Notes: generated from the letters alone by a model not told the origin. A DNA stretch of 64,000 nt from Acidobacteriaceae bacterium (GCA_019240405.1 JAFAYL010000013.1:248001-312000); one strand, 5' to 3'; positions 16,466-26,038 are shown, counted from the first letter of the stretch. Program-made: numbers and translations.

Positions 16466-19400
16466 GTGAATCTAACGAACAAAAATCAGAGCGGTAACGG
16501 CCATTCTGCAGGATCACTAGTTGCCGGAGATCTCTCGCTTGCCTTCGGGTTAACGTTTGAAGATCTTTACGAGCGGGACGGACTGGTGAAACTCGATGGA
16601 ATTTTTCTGCAGGAGCTCGAGAAAGCTGCGCCGGAGTTGTGTCGAAGATTGCTTGAGGCACGTCGAGACCCGAACACGCTTCATCAGAAACAAAGCTCGG
16701 AGTTGATCATCGAATTGGCGCCTTGCCTAGAAGACTTTATCTCGGAACTATTCGGCATCGAGCGAGAGCTTCGCGACTTGCGGTTCCGACACTCGGAGCT
16801 AGCGCCGTTGTACTACGTCAAGCGGCGGTTTGTGCAGAGAAAGGCGCTAACCGGATATACGCCCGAACGCGCGAGCGAGATTGACGGTTTCGCGGTGGGC
16901 GCGGAACTTGAGACGTTGATGCAGGAACCGCTGACCGAGATGGCGTTTGCGACTCACGTCGAAAAATGGCTCCAATCAGAAGCTGAGCACGAAGAACATC
17001 TTCGGCTTGCATCGCAATATGCAGCGTGGGCGACGCTCGCGCCGGAAGGTAAAGAGAAGCACCAGCGAGGGGTGTTGTTTAAGACGCCTAAGAAGCTCGA
17101 CATCTATCGATTGATTCCAGTTGAACCGGTGGCAAGCGATGGTTTGGTTCGCCTGAAGTTGAGAGATGACCACCATCACTATCGAAGGCGACATCGAGAA
17201 GGTTTTCAGTTAACTGATGCGGGAATGGATCTCACACGTGCGCTCGACCAAGCCTATTACTGCATTAAATGCCATAAGCAGGAGAAGGACAGTTGCTCGA
17301 CCGGTCTGAAGGAAAAGGATGGCTCGTTTAAGCGCAGCGTTCTTGGCGTGCCGCTAGCAGGTTGCCCGCTAGATGAAAAAATTTCAGAGATGAATCTGGT
17401 TAAGGGTGAGGGCAACCCTGTGGGCGCGCTTGCTATTGCTGTAATCGATAACCCGATGGTCGCAGGTACCGGACACAGGATCTGCAATGACTGCATGAAA
17501 TCATGCATTTTTCAGAAACAGGAACCCGTGGATATTCCGCAAATCGAGACGCGATCTCTAAAGGATGTGCTCGAGTTTCCGTGGGGATTTGAGATTTATA
17601 GTCTTTTAACGCGTTGGAATCCGCTGAATTTTGGACGCCCGTATCCGCGCATTCCCACAGACCACAAGGTTTTAATAGCCGGGCTTGGTCCGGCAGGCTT
17701 CACGCTGGCGCATCACTTGATGAACGACGGGCACACAGTTGTCGCGGTGGATGGGCTGAAGATCGAGCCTCTTCCGGACGACCTTTCCGGAATCGATGTA
17801 AGTGGACGGAGATGTTGGTTCCGGCCAGTTCGCGATGTTTCCGAAATCTATGAGCGTTTAGATCAGCGCGTCATGGCGGGATTCGGGGGTGTAGCGGAAT
17901 ACGGGATTACAGTTCGTTGGAACAAGAATTTTTTGAAGGTGATCCGTCTGCTCATTGAGCGGCGCCGCCAGTTCAGGATGTTTGGCGGCGTGCGATTCGG
18001 CGGGACCCTTACTGCCGACAGCGCCTTCGAGATGGGATTTGATCACATCGCGATATGTGCAGGAGCGGGCCGGCCAACTGTGATTCCGATGAAGAACGGC
18101 TTAGTTCGGGGCGTGCGCCAGGCCTCCGATTTTTTAATGGCTTTGCAGTTGACCGGGGCTGCTAAACACGATTCACTGGCGAACCTCCAAATCCGCATGC
18201 CGATTGTCGTGATTGGCGGCGGTTTGACTGCTATCGACACTGCGACCGAGTCGATGGCGTACTACATCGTGCAAGTCGAGAAATTTTTGAAGCGTTATGA
18301 GCTGCTCGTGCAAGAACTCGGTGAGCGCGAGGTGCAGTCGGCCTGGACAGAAGAAGAGGCTGAAGTCGCTCATGAGTTTCTAACACATGCGCGAGCGATT
18401 CGTGCTGAGTGCGCGAAGGCAGCTCGTGAAGGAAGAGCGCCGCGTTTTGTTGACCTGTTGAACGCATGGGGCGGCGTAACGATTGCGTATCGAAGGAGAC
18501 TGATCGATGCACCGAGTTACACGCTGAACCATGAGGAGGTCGGAAAGGCACTAGAGGAGGGGATTACTTTCGCAGAGTGCCTGGTTCCAGAAGAAGTAGA
18601 AGTCGACTCTAACGGAGGCGCCAAAGCCGTTCGGTTTGACAAGCATCGTTATGACGATGGCCTCGGGTTGGCATCAACGGGAGATAAAGTTGTCCTTCGC
18701 GCAAGAACGGTTTTGGTAGCCGCAGGAACGCAACCCAACACAGTGCTAGCTCGTGAGGACGAGCGCAATTTCACGGTGGACGGCCGGTTCTTCCGAGCTG
18801 TGGACGAAAACGGAAATCCGGTGAAGCCGGAACGAATTGCCAAACCTTCGGCTGCCCACGTTTTAATCTCAGTCAGACCGGATGGACGGGCAATCAGTTT
18901 TTTCGGCGATCTGCATCCTTCTTTTTCTGGCAACGTGGTGAAGGCAATGGCAAGCGCGAAGCGGGGATACCCGGTACTGACGCGTATCTTGTCGCGCGTG
19001 GCGCCGTCCGAGCCTAGCCCATCTAAGCTTATCGAGAAACTTAATGATGAATTGCGGGCTACTGTGCAGGATGTGATCCGATTGACGCCGGACATTGTAG
19101 AGGTAGTGGTTCGCGCCCCGCTTGCGGCGAGGGCCTTTAAACCAGGGCAATTCTACCGTCTGCAGAATTATGAAACTCTGGCGTCCCGGGTCGATGGAAC
19201 TACGCTCGCGATGGAGGGGCTGGCGCTCACGGGCGCATCGGTAAATTTCAAAGAAGGGCTCCTCTCAACCATCGTTCTTGAAGTCGGAGGGTCATCGGAC
19301 ATTTGCGCTTTGTTGAAGCCGGGTGAGCCCGTCATTTTGATGGGTCCGACGGGTACACCGACCGAAACGCCGGCGCAGAAAACGGTCTTGTTGGCGGGCG

Positions 19401-20038
19401 GTGGCCTCGGGAATGCCGTACTTTTTTCGATTGGGCAACAGCTTCGCGCTTCTGGTTCGCGCGTAATCTATTTCGCGGGTTACAAAAAGATCATCGACCG
19501 GTACAAGGTTGAAGAGATCGAGAAGGCAGCCGATGTTGTCGTATGGTGCTGCGATGAAGCGCCGGGATTCACGCCGGGTCGCGTTCAGGACAGCGCATTT
19601 GTCGGAAACATCGTCGAAGGAATGCTGGCTTATGGGCGAGGCGATCTGGGAGAAACTGAAATTCCACTTCGTGCGGTGGACCGCTTGATGGTCATTGGCT
19701 CAGATGGCATGATGCGCGCTGTCCAGGAAGCGCGGCATACCGTGTTACGCCCCTATTTAAAACCGGAGCATCACGCGATTGCGAGCGTCAATTCTCCAAT
19801 GCAATGCATGATGAAGGAGATTTGTGCGCAGTGCCTCCAAGTGCACAAGGACCCGGAGACTGGTAAGGAGACGGTCGTCTTTTCCTGCTTTAATCAGGAT
19901 CAGCCGCTGGATCATGTCGAATTCGGCGGTCTGCGGATGCGGCTGTCACAGAACAGCACGCAGGAGAAGCTGACGAAACTTTGGGTGGATCACTGCTTGC
20001 GCAGCATAGGCACGCGGCCCGTCCTCGTAACACAATAA
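16466..20038 (+). CDS. Large iron-sulfur flavoprotein: GltD-like oxidoreductase fused to PyrK-like module
   Basis: The 1190-residue protein combines three parts. Residues 1-250 have no clear match. Around 260-360 are cysteine motifs (YYCIKCHKQEKDSC, AGCPLDEKISE, CNDCMKSC) resembling the [4Fe-4S] domain at the start of GltD and dihydropyrimidine dehydrogenase. A two-dinucleotide oxidoreductase follows, with FAD motif LIAGLGPAGF and NAD(P) motif VVIGGGLTA. The C-terminal 300 residues look like PyrK/ferredoxin reductase: FKPGQFYRLQN, LLAGGGLGNAV, and a cysteine cluster CMMKEICAQC plus a later C for [2Fe-2S]. It should shuttle electrons between NAD(P)H and another acceptor in the cytoplasm. The GTG start is the first available in frame. 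It sits 7 bp before the mannonate dehydratase gene. Confidence 0.8.
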   Translation: MNLTNKNQSGNGHSAGSLVAGDLSLAFGLTFEDLYERDGLVKLDGIFLQELEKAAPELCRRLLEARRDPNTLHQKQSSELIIELAPCLEDFISELFGIERELRDLRFRHSELAPLYYVKRRFVQRKALTGYTPERASEIDGFAVGAELETLMQEPLTEMAFATHVEKWLQSEAEHEEHLRLASQYAAWATLAPEGKEKHQRGVLFKTPKKLDIYRLIPVEPVASDGLVRLKLRDDHHHYRRRHREGFQLTDAGMDLTRALDQAYYCIKCHKQEKDSCSTGLKEKDGSFKRSVLGVPLAGCPLDEKISEMNLVKGEGNPVGALAIAVIDNPMVAGTGHRICNDCMKSCIFQKQEPVDIPQIETRSLKDVLEFPWGFEIYSLLTRWNPLNFGRPYPRIPTDHKVLIAGLGPAGFTLAHHLMNDGHTVVAVDGLKIEPLPDDLSGIDVSGRRCWFRPVRDVSEIYERLDQRVMAGFGGVAEYGITVRWNKNFLKVIRLLIERRRQFRMFGGVRFGGTLTADSAFEMGFDHIAICAGAGRPTVIPMKNGLVRGVRQASDFLMALQLTGAAKHDSLANLQIRMPIVVIGGGLTAIDTATESMAYYIVQVEKFLKRYELLVQELGEREVQSAWTEEEAEVAHEFLTHARAIRAECAKAAREGRAPRFVDLLNAWGGVTIAYRRRLIDAPSYTLNHEEVGKALEEGITFAECLVPEEVEVDSNGGAKAVRFDKHRYDDGLGLASTGDKVVLRARTVLVAAGTQPNTVLAREDERNFTVDGRFFRAVDENGNPVKPERIAKPSAAHVLISVRPDGRAISFFGDLHPSFSGNVVKAMASAKRGYPVLTRILSRVAPSEPSPSKLIEKLNDELRATVQDVIRLTPDIVEVVVRAPLAARAFKPGQFYRLQNYETLASRVDGTTLAMEGLALTGASVNFKEGLLSTIVLEVGGSSDICALLKPGEPVILMGPTGTPTETPAQKTVLLAGGGLGNAVLFSIGQQLRASGSRVIYFAGYKKIIDRYKVEEIEKAADVVVWCCDEAPGFTPGRVQDSAFVGNIVEGMLAYGRGDLGETEIPLRAVDRLMVIGSDGMMRAVQEARHTVLRPYLKPEHHAIASVNSPMQCMMKEICAQCLQVHKDPETGKETVVFSCFNQDQPLDHVEFGGLRMRLSQNSTQEKLTKLWVDHCLRSIGTRPVLVTQ

Positions 20039-20045
20039 TTGCGCG

Positions 20046-21116
20046 ATGAAGCTCGGATTAGGGCTGTACCGGCATATGCTGACGAGCGAATATTATGCAT
20101 TTGCGCGGCAAGCCGGCTGTACGCATGTAGTTGTTCATTTGGTCGATTACTTCAACCAAGAAGAGTCGCCCTCGCGGACTAATCAGCCCATAGGCAGCAA
20201 ATTTGAGCCGTGGGGCGTTGCGGGTGAGGCCGATAAACTCTGGACCCTGGAAGAGCTGAAAAGGATCCGGCAGGAGGTCGCCGAAGCAGGTCTCACGCTT
20301 GCGGCGATTGAAAATCTAGATCCGGCGCATTGGTGTGACGTTCTTCTCGATGGACCTCGACGGCCTCAGCACATTGAGAACGTAAAGGCCATTATTCGCC
20401 GGATGGGAGAAGCAGAAATTCCCGTGCTGGGATACAACTTCAGTTTGGGCGGCGTGTGCGGGCGCGTTAGCGGGCCGTTTGGCCGTGGAGGTGCAATCAC
20501 GGTGGGCATGGATGGACCTGTGGACGCGCCAATTCCCAATGGAATGATTTGGAATATGATCTACGATCCCGAGGCGCCATCGGGGACGTTGCCGTCCATC
20601 TCGCACGAAGAGCTGTGGCGCAGGTTGGAAAACTTCTTACTTGAAGTGGTCCCAGTTGCGGAGAACTCGGGTGTTCGATTGGCCGCCCATCCTGACGATC
20701 CACCGATGCCGATGATGCGGCAGCAGCCACGTTTGGTTTACCAGCCGCATATGTATCAAAAACTAATCGATTTGGCGCCGGGCGATAGCAACGCGCTCGA
20801 ACTTTGCGTCGGTACGCTTGCGGAGATGACTGAAGGCGACGTGTACGATGCTGTCGACCAATACAGCAAACAAAAGAAAATTGCCTATATCCACCTGCGG
20901 AACGTCAGAGGGAAGGTGCCGCATTACCAAGAAACGTTTATCGACGAAGGCGATGTGGATATGCTGCGCATTTTGGGGATTCTTCATCGAAACAGCTTCG
21001 ATGGCGTGATCATTCCCGATCACACGCCGCAAATGATATGCGCTGCGCCGTGGCATGCTGGTATGGCTCATAGTTTGGGTTTTATCGCGGCGGGCCTGCA
21101 AGCTCTTGGGTGTTGA
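20046..21116 (+). CDS. uxuA: Mannonate dehydratase
   Basis: This TIM-barrel enzyme dehydrates D-mannonate to 2-keto-3-deoxygluconate in glucuronate breakdown. Family features are the segment VRLAAHPDDPPMPM with a metal-binding histidine, LCVGTLAEM, HLRNVRGKVPHYQETF, and the C-terminal DEGDVDMLRIL and GVIIPDHTPQM. At 356 residues it is slightly shorter than the E. coli enzyme but within the range of the bacterial branch. It lies directly after the large flavoprotein gene, and a hexuronate-type carrier is present at the left edge of the window, which fits a uronate-using lifestyle. The assignment to uxuA rests on motif recall, not a search. Confidence 0.8.
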   Translation: MKLGLGLYRHMLTSEYYAFARQAGCTHVVVHLVDYFNQEESPSRTNQPIGSKFEPWGVAGEADKLWTLEELKRIRQEVAEAGLTLAAIENLDPAHWCDVLLDGPRRPQHIENVKAIIRRMGEAEIPVLGYNFSLGGVCGRVSGPFGRGGAITVGMDGPVDAPIPNGMIWNMIYDPEAPSGTLPSISHEELWRRLENFLLEVVPVAENSGVRLAAHPDDPPMPMMRQQPRLVYQPHMYQKLIDLAPGDSNALELCVGTLAEMTEGDVYDAVDQYSKQKKIAYIHLRNVRGKVPHYQETFIDEGDVDMLRILGILHRNSFDGVIIPDHTPQMICAAPWHAGMAHSLGFIAAGLQALGC

Positions 21117-21260
21117 CTGAGCTGGAATCACTTCGCAATTGCTCAACCAAGGCTCTTCTATATAGGCTATGACAAATGTGGCCTTTGCGACCTTGACTTT
21201 CGTAATCCGCTCGTCGTCTGGCCATGCGATACCGCGAAAGGTGGTTATCTACAGTGGAAT

Positions 21261-21998
21261 TTAGGAAGCTGGACACCCGGGCTTTCGTTGAACCCACCGC
21301 CAACCCGAACCGTCGAACGCGAGAATATCGATTGGGGGTGCCGTTGTCTCGGGAGATTCCTTGATCTCCAGATCAATTAACCGCGTTATCAGACTAATCG
21401 CACCGTTGTCGCTGCGAACGGAAGGAAATCGCCCCCCTAAATATTCATCGATCGCCTTCCGTTTCCCGAGAAAAATAAAATCATATCGGCCTGGAACAGC
21501 CGATGAATAGGTCCGCCGATCGCTCTTGATCCGCGGCTTTGAAACATTTCCGTTTGTGCGGTACCACTCCACGCTGACCGAGAGCAAGTTATCTTCGAGG
21601 CCAATAAATGCCGCTTCGAGGATAAGCCCTTTGCGCGCACTGCTCTCGACCCGGCCTTGCGCGGCAATAGCTTGGGGAAGAAATTGCCGCATCTTGTCAC
21701 GAAATTGCTCGATCGCGAATTGTACTGTCGGACTGCTGCGACCCACTTCCGCGCCGATGCTTGCCACTTGCTGGTTGTTTGCATAGGTGAGTCCGGAGGC
21801 CACAAACAGGAGTTGTCCGGCAGGCACGATCTTGCATACCGAACCCTCATACATTTCGCCCGTCTCGCGATAACTGCGCCGGCTGTCGGCTCCGATATAG
21901 AGCGTTTTCGCGCTGCGTAAGATGACGATACTCGTTCCGTACGCCGGGACGACGCAGGCCAGGATAAATGTGACGGGAATCAATCGCCGTGTGAACAA
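21261..21998 (-). CDS. Exported proteasome-like Ntn hydrolase (predicted)
   Basis: A TTG start at 21998 gives an N-terminal signal peptide (FTRRLIPVTFILACVVPAYG) with an Ala-x-Gly cleavage site. The first mature residue would be T22, followed by SIVILRSAKTLYIGADSRRS. This matches the start of proteasome beta subunits: the threonine as residue 1, the ADSR aspartate exactly at +17, and a KI motif (VCKIVPAG) placing the lysine at +35, close to the usual 33. The remaining sequence (FVASGL, QFAIEQFRDKM) fits the Ntn fold. The protein would act as an autoprocessed or signal-peptidase-activated hydrolase in the periplasm. It is the last gene of the phoH-to-BON operon, 5 bp after the BON gene. The substrate is unknown; ordinary HslV or Anbu proteins are cytoplasmic. 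Confidence 0.6.
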   Translation of the reverse strand: MFTRRLIPVTFILACVVPAYGTSIVILRSAKTLYIGADSRRSYRETGEMYEGSVCKIVPAGQLLFVASGLTYANNQQVASIGAEVGRSSPTVQFAIEQFRDKMRQFLPQAIAAQGRVESSARKGLILEAAFIGLEDNLLSVSVEWYRTNGNVSKPRIKSDRRTYSSAVPGRYDFIFLGKRKAIDEYLGGRFPSVRSDNGAISLITRLIDLEIKESPETTAPPIDILAFDGSGWRWVQRKPGCPAS

Positions 21999-22003
21999 TA
22001 GCT

Positions 22004-22303
22004 CTACTTAGGCGGGCCAACGATTAGCTCGTTATCTACTTCCTTGACACCCTTCACTTTTTTCGCGAGTTTGGTGGCGCGATTTTTGCCCTTTTCTGTA
22101 TCCACACGACCTTTGATCGTGACGACGCCATCCTTCACCGTTACGTCGAACGCGCCGCCTTTAACATCCTGATCAGTCGCCAACCGCATTCGAACCTGAT
22201 CGAAAATCCGGTCGTCGGAAGTGGCCACCTTCTGTTGGCCTGTGAATCCGGCCTGCGCAACCGTGGCGGCAAAGAACAGGGCAAAGATAAAACAACGCTT
22301 CAT
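22004..22303 (-). CDS. Secreted BON-domain protein
   Basis: A signal peptide (MKRCFIFALFFAATVAQA) is followed by one BON domain, shown by VRMRLATDQDVKGGAFDVTVKDGVVTIKG and the terminal KKVKGVKEVDNELIV. BON domains bind phospholipid or stabilise envelope complexes in the periplasm. The ATG at 22303 overlaps the era stop codon as ATGA, so the two are translationally coupled; the ORF track start ten codons upstream would lie inside era. Confidence 0.85.
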   Translation of the reverse strand: MKRCFIFALFFAATVAQAGFTGQQKVATSDDRIFDQVRMRLATDQDVKGGAFDVTVKDGVVTIKGRVDTEKGKNRATKLAKKVKGVKEVDNELIVGPPK

Positions 22304-23214
22304 GTACTCTCTGAGCCTATCATCGAGCGCCAATCGACAGAATTGAGGAATCGAGGATCTTCACGCCAGTGCGGCTTAACCTTGACAAACACGGATAGGA
22401 ACACCTTATTTCCGAGCAGGACTTCCAATTGCTCGCGCGCTTCCGAGCCGATTTTCTTTAGCATTTGGCCCTTATTGCCGATGAGTATCGTTTTTTGGCC
22501 CGGCCGCTCAACGTGAATCGTAGCCGCAATCGTTATCAACTTGGGGCTCTCTTGCCATTCGTCGATTAGAACCGCGGCCGCATGTGGAACCTCATCACGG
22601 ATCGCGTGCAGAATGCGCTCGCGGATGATCTCTGCTGCCAAGAACCGCAACGGCTGATCGGTCAAGTAGTCCTCGGGAAACAAAGCGGGACCTTTGGGCA
22701 GGTATGACTCCATGACTCGCCTGAGATCGTCCAGCCCATCACGCGTTCTCGCCGATACCGGCACAGCATCCGCAAATGGAAACAATTCCATATACCGCTG
22801 AATGAGCGGCAGCAAAAGCCGTTTGTCTTGAACCCGGTCGATCTTATTCGGGACGAGCAGACCTTTTGCTGCTCGTGGTATCACGTCAACGGCTTCCTCG
22901 TCCTCCGGAGTCAAGGGTCGCCCGGCATCAATCACGTAGAGAATCAGATCGGGCTGTCCGAGCGCGTCTCGCACCACGTCCATCATCCGTTTGTTGAACA
23001 GCGTGTCCGATTTATGAATGCCCGGCGTATCAACAAAAACGATTTGAGCGTTCGGCGTTGTTAGTACGCCCCGAATGGTTGTGCGAGTCGTTTGAGCTTG
23101 ATGCGCAGTGATCGCAAGCTTCTGGCCCACCAGAGCATTCAGCAGAGTCGATTTACCGGTGTTTGGCCGGCCTGCAATCGAGACGAATCCAGCTCGGTGC
23201 GGGGTTTCTGTCAC
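22300..23214 (-). CDS. era: GTPase Era
   Basis: The protein is a ribosome-assembly GTPase that binds the 3' end of 16S rRNA. The GTPase motifs are present: GRPNTGKST (G1), a T-rich switch I (TTRTTIRG), DTPGIH (G3) and NKID (G4). The C-terminal KH domain has the GNKGQMLKKIGSEAR motif. At 304 residues it is full length. The GTG start overlaps the corC stop as GTGA, and its own stop overlaps the BON gene start, so it is embedded in a tightly coupled operon phoH-ybeY-corC-era, a common bacterial arrangement. Confidence 0.95.
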   Translation of the reverse strand: MTETPHRAGFVSIAGRPNTGKSTLLNALVGQKLAITAHQAQTTRTTIRGVLTTPNAQIVFVDTPGIHKSDTLFNKRMMDVVRDALGQPDLILYVIDAGRPLTPEDEEAVDVIPRAAKGLLVPNKIDRVQDKRLLLPLIQRYMELFPFADAVPVSARTRDGLDDLRRVMESYLPKGPALFPEDYLTDQPLRFLAAEIIRERILHAIRDEVPHAAAVLIDEWQESPKLITIAATIHVERPGQKTILIGNKGQMLKKIGSEAREQLEVLLGNKVFLSVFVKVKPHWREDPRFLNSVDWRSMIGSEST

Positions 23215-24485
23215 GAATTCGCAGCAACCGGCGAAAGAGTGCCGACTCGCGAGATGCGCACCTGCTCGACTCGGCGTTCATTCCCGGCGAGCACCTGCAC
23301 GCGAATTCCCCCGCGTTCTACCGTCTCGCCGACCTGCGGCACGTGACCGACCCATTCAGCGACCAAACCGCCTAGAGTGGTCGATTCAGTATCGCCCTCC
23401 GGACGGAAATTGAGAAGATCCTGCAACCGGTCAAGGTCTAGGCTTCCGGGCGCTACGAAGACATGTTCGGACTCCTGATGCACATCGCGATCGGGCTCGT
23501 GCTCATCGCGAATCTCGCCAAGGATTTCTTCGACCAGATCTTCCATAGTGGCGACTCCGGCCGTGTTTCCGTACTCATCCACCGCGATGACAATATGTGA
23601 GCCGTGGGTTTGCATATCGCGCAAGAGATCACTGACAGGCTTGGTTTCCGGGACCAGCTCGACAGGCCGTATCAAGTCCTTGAGTACCCTGCTTTGTCGA
23701 TCTTCCGGGTCGAGCTCGAACATGTCGCGCACGTGAACAAAACCAATTACGTTGTCGATTGTGCCCTCGTATACGGGTATCCGCGAGTACTGTTCGTGAA
23801 TGACAAGCTGCCGGAGATCTTCAAGCGATTTATCCGCCGAAATGGCCACAATGTTGGGCCGCGGAGTCATTACTTCACGCACACTCTTATCCCCGAATGC
23901 AACCACGGAATGGATCAGCTTCCGGTCTTCTTCTTCGAGGATCCCCTCTTCAGCGCCCGCGGTAATAAGGGCTTCGATGTGCTCGACCGAATCCGTCGCG
24001 GCCGTTTCGCCTGCTACTGCGTTGTCCAAATCCACTAAAGACTGGAACATGCGCAAAAGCGCAGTGAGTGGCGACGCGCAGACAGCCAGGAGCTTAACGG
24101 CAGGCAGTAAGCGCAACATCCACGCACCGGTCGTCCGTCTATAGAGAAAAATCGGGATCAGGTATGTGGTGACCAGCATCACGAGAAACGATAAGCCAAC
24201 CGCTTCAAGTATGCTCTGCCAATGGGGAACCCCTGGCCGGACCAGCGCGCAGAAATAAAACACGCCGGTCAACGGAAGCGACACATGCTTAACGAGAGAA
24301 AAGGTCAAAGAGCCGCGCTCGACTTCAAGCCCGATTTTTTCCGCCAGGCTCTCCCGAAAATATTGGAGCGATGGAACCTCGCGTTTAATCAGGCGCAGAG
24401 ACTCCAGATAGAGCAACTGCACGAAAGACACAAAGCCGAGCAGGCAAGTGAAGAAGAGCGCGAGTGCAAGGCAAAAAAGACTCAT
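23211..24485 (-). CDS. Hemolysin C/CorC-family (CNNM, DUF21) transporter
   Basis: An integral membrane protein with a DUF21 membrane domain in the first 190 residues (about four helices, beginning SLFCLALALFFTCLLGF). Two CBS domains follow (REVMTPRPNIVAIS; LVPETKPVSDLLRDMQ), with a C-terminal CorC/HlyC transporter-associated domain (GLVAEWVGHVPQVGETVE). The family is linked to Mg2+/Co2+ efflux or homeostasis. The ATG at 24485 overlaps the ybeY stop as ATGA, so this start is chosen over the ORF-track start 22 codons upstream. Confidence 0.9.
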   Translation of the reverse strand: MSLFCLALALFFTCLLGFVSFVQLLYLESLRLIKREVPSLQYFRESLAEKIGLEVERGSLTFSLVKHVSLPLTGVFYFCALVRPGVPHWQSILEAVGLSFLVMLVTTYLIPIFLYRRTTGAWMLRLLPAVKLLAVCASPLTALLRMFQSLVDLDNAVAGETAATDSVEHIEALITAGAEEGILEEEDRKLIHSVVAFGDKSVREVMTPRPNIVAISADKSLEDLRQLVIHEQYSRIPVYEGTIDNVIGFVHVRDMFELDPEDRQSRVLKDLIRPVELVPETKPVSDLLRDMQTHGSHIVIAVDEYGNTAGVATMEDLVEEILGEIRDEHEPDRDVHQESEHVFVAPGSLDLDRLQDLLNFRPEGDTESTTLGGLVAEWVGHVPQVGETVERGGIRVQVLAGNERRVEQVRISRVGTLSPVAANS

Positions 24486-24967
24486 TGCAGTAATGTCGAG
24501 CCTGACGCTCTCATGATGAGCGTGGCTGGCAAGTGGAATTTGGATCTCCATCTCCGCTCTGCACGAGCCATTGCCCCCCGGTCGCGCGCGTGATCCATGC
24601 CGATCAAATGGAGAACGCCATGTAGCATGAGTATCCGAACCTCATCAATTCGCGAATGCCCGTTCTCCATTGCTTGCGCTTCCGCCCTGTCAACCGAGAT
24701 TGCAATTTCACCGAGCGTGCTCCCGTCTCGGGCTGGAAACGACAGAACGTCAGTCGGACAATCTTTCGCGAGAAACATGCGGTTTAAATTCTGGAGTTCA
24801 CGGTCGCGCGTGATCAAACAGGTGAAAGCGCGGCCTGAGGTAACCTGACATGCCAACGTGCGGGCAAACGCTGCAACCGCCTGCTTTTCATGTTGTGAAA
24901 ATCTGCGCTCGGGAGGAAAGGCCCGAAAAAGCACCGTTCCGTCACCTTCAGGAGGATCGGAAGACAT
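24482..24967 (-). CDS. ybeY: Endoribonuclease YbeY
   Basis: A single-strand-specific metallo-endoribonuclease involved in 16S rRNA 3' maturation and ribosome quality control. The zinc-binding signature is complete: HGVLHLIGMDH. The length of 161 residues is typical. It begins 9 bp after the phoH stop and overlaps the corC start by four bases. Placement directly after phoH is the usual bacterial gene order and supports the call. Confidence 0.95.
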   Translation of the reverse strand: MSSDPPEGDGTVLFRAFPPERRFSQHEKQAVAAFARTLACQVTSGRAFTCLITRDRELQNLNRMFLAKDCPTDVLSFPARDGSTLGEIAISVDRAEAQAMENGHSRIDEVRILMLHGVLHLIGMDHARDRGAMARAERRWRSKFHLPATLIMRASGSTLLQ

Positions 24968-24976
24968 GTTTTACTT

Positions 24977-26038
24977 CTATGCGGCTGGGGGAAACTCCGG
25001 AATATCTACTGTTGTATTGGGGGAAGGCTCCGCAGGCGTTTCCTGCGCAGGATCGGTGCCGAGTTTGAGCGCAAGCTGCCGTCCTGCTCCAATCATTTCG
25101 TTGTAACGGTCATACGCTTTAACGATTCGTTGGACCAGAGAGTGACGCACCACATCGCGCTCATCGAAATTGACGAATGCGATTCCTTCAACGCCCCTCA
25201 ATACCTCAGCCGCATTCAGTAGGCCGCTCTTCTTTCCTGGCGGCAGGTCAATTTGGGTTTGATCGCCCGTCACTACCATTTTCGAATTAAAGCCTTGCCG
25301 GGTGAGCATCATCTTCATTTGCTCGATACTGGTGTTCTGCGCTTCATCGAGAATAATAAAACAATCGTTGAGCGTACGTCCGCGCATAAAAGCGAGCGGG
25401 GCGATTTCAATCACATTGCGCTCGAGCAGTTTTTCCACACGCTCGGCGTCAATCATGTCGAATAGCGCGTCATACAGAGGGCGGAGATAGGGATCAACTT
25501 TCTCCTGTAGCGTGCCGGGCAAAAATCCAAGATGTTCGCCTGCTTCAACGGCTGGTCGGGTCAGTATGATCCGGCTCACGCGTTTGTTCAGGTGCGCAGA
25601 AACGGCCATCGCAACCGCAAGGTAAGTTTTTCCTGTTCCTGCCGGTCCAATCCCAAAGGTTAGATCCTGGTTTTCGATAGCATCGACATAGCGCCTCTGA
25701 TTCACGGTTTTGGGCGCTAGCACTTTCTTGCCAAAACTGCGGGATTTTCCACTCTCAACCAACCGGCGGAGCGATACGTTCGGGTCGCTCGTAACGACGC
25801 GCATGTAACTGTTCAGGTCGCCGTTATTGAAGACATGGCCTTCTTTCACGAGGCTGACATAGTCTTCGAGAATGCGCTCGGCTCGCCGCACCTGCATTTC
25901 CTCGCCTTCGAGCTCAAGCGAATCACCGTCCATAAGACGGGTGCGCAAAGACAACTCGGCCTCGAGTAAACGAATATTCTCGTCGCGAGTGCCAAACAAA
26001 GACTCGATTCCGCGAGAGATCTGAACGGAAGATTTCAT
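24977..26038 (-). CDS. phoH: PhoH-like ATPase
   Basis: A cytoplasmic P-loop ATPase of the PhoH/YbeZ family, thought to work with YbeY in RNA processing. An N-terminal KH-like region precedes the ATPase core, with Walker A GPAGTGKT, Walker B FIILDEAQN and the family block TGDQTQIDLP. The ORF track starts at a TTG (26041), with an ATG at the next codon (26038), which is preferred. It is the first gene of the operon that runs through era to the Ntn hydrolase. A possible promoter lies about 150 bp upstream. Confidence 0.93.
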   Translation of the reverse strand: MKSSVQISRGIESLFGTRDENIRLLEAELSLRTRLMDGDSLELEGEEMQVRRAERILEDYVSLVKEGHVFNNGDLNSYMRVVTSDPNVSLRRLVESGKSRSFGKKVLAPKTVNQRRYVDAIENQDLTFGIGPAGTGKTYLAVAMAVSAHLNKRVSRIILTRPAVEAGEHLGFLPGTLQEKVDPYLRPLYDALFDMIDAERVEKLLERNVIEIAPLAFMRGRTLNDCFIILDEAQNTSIEQMKMMLTRQGFNSKMVVTGDQTQIDLPPGKKSGLLNAAEVLRGVEGIAFVNFDERDVVRHSLVQRIVKAYDRYNEMIGAGRQLALKLGTDPAQETPAEPSPNTTVDIPEFPPAA

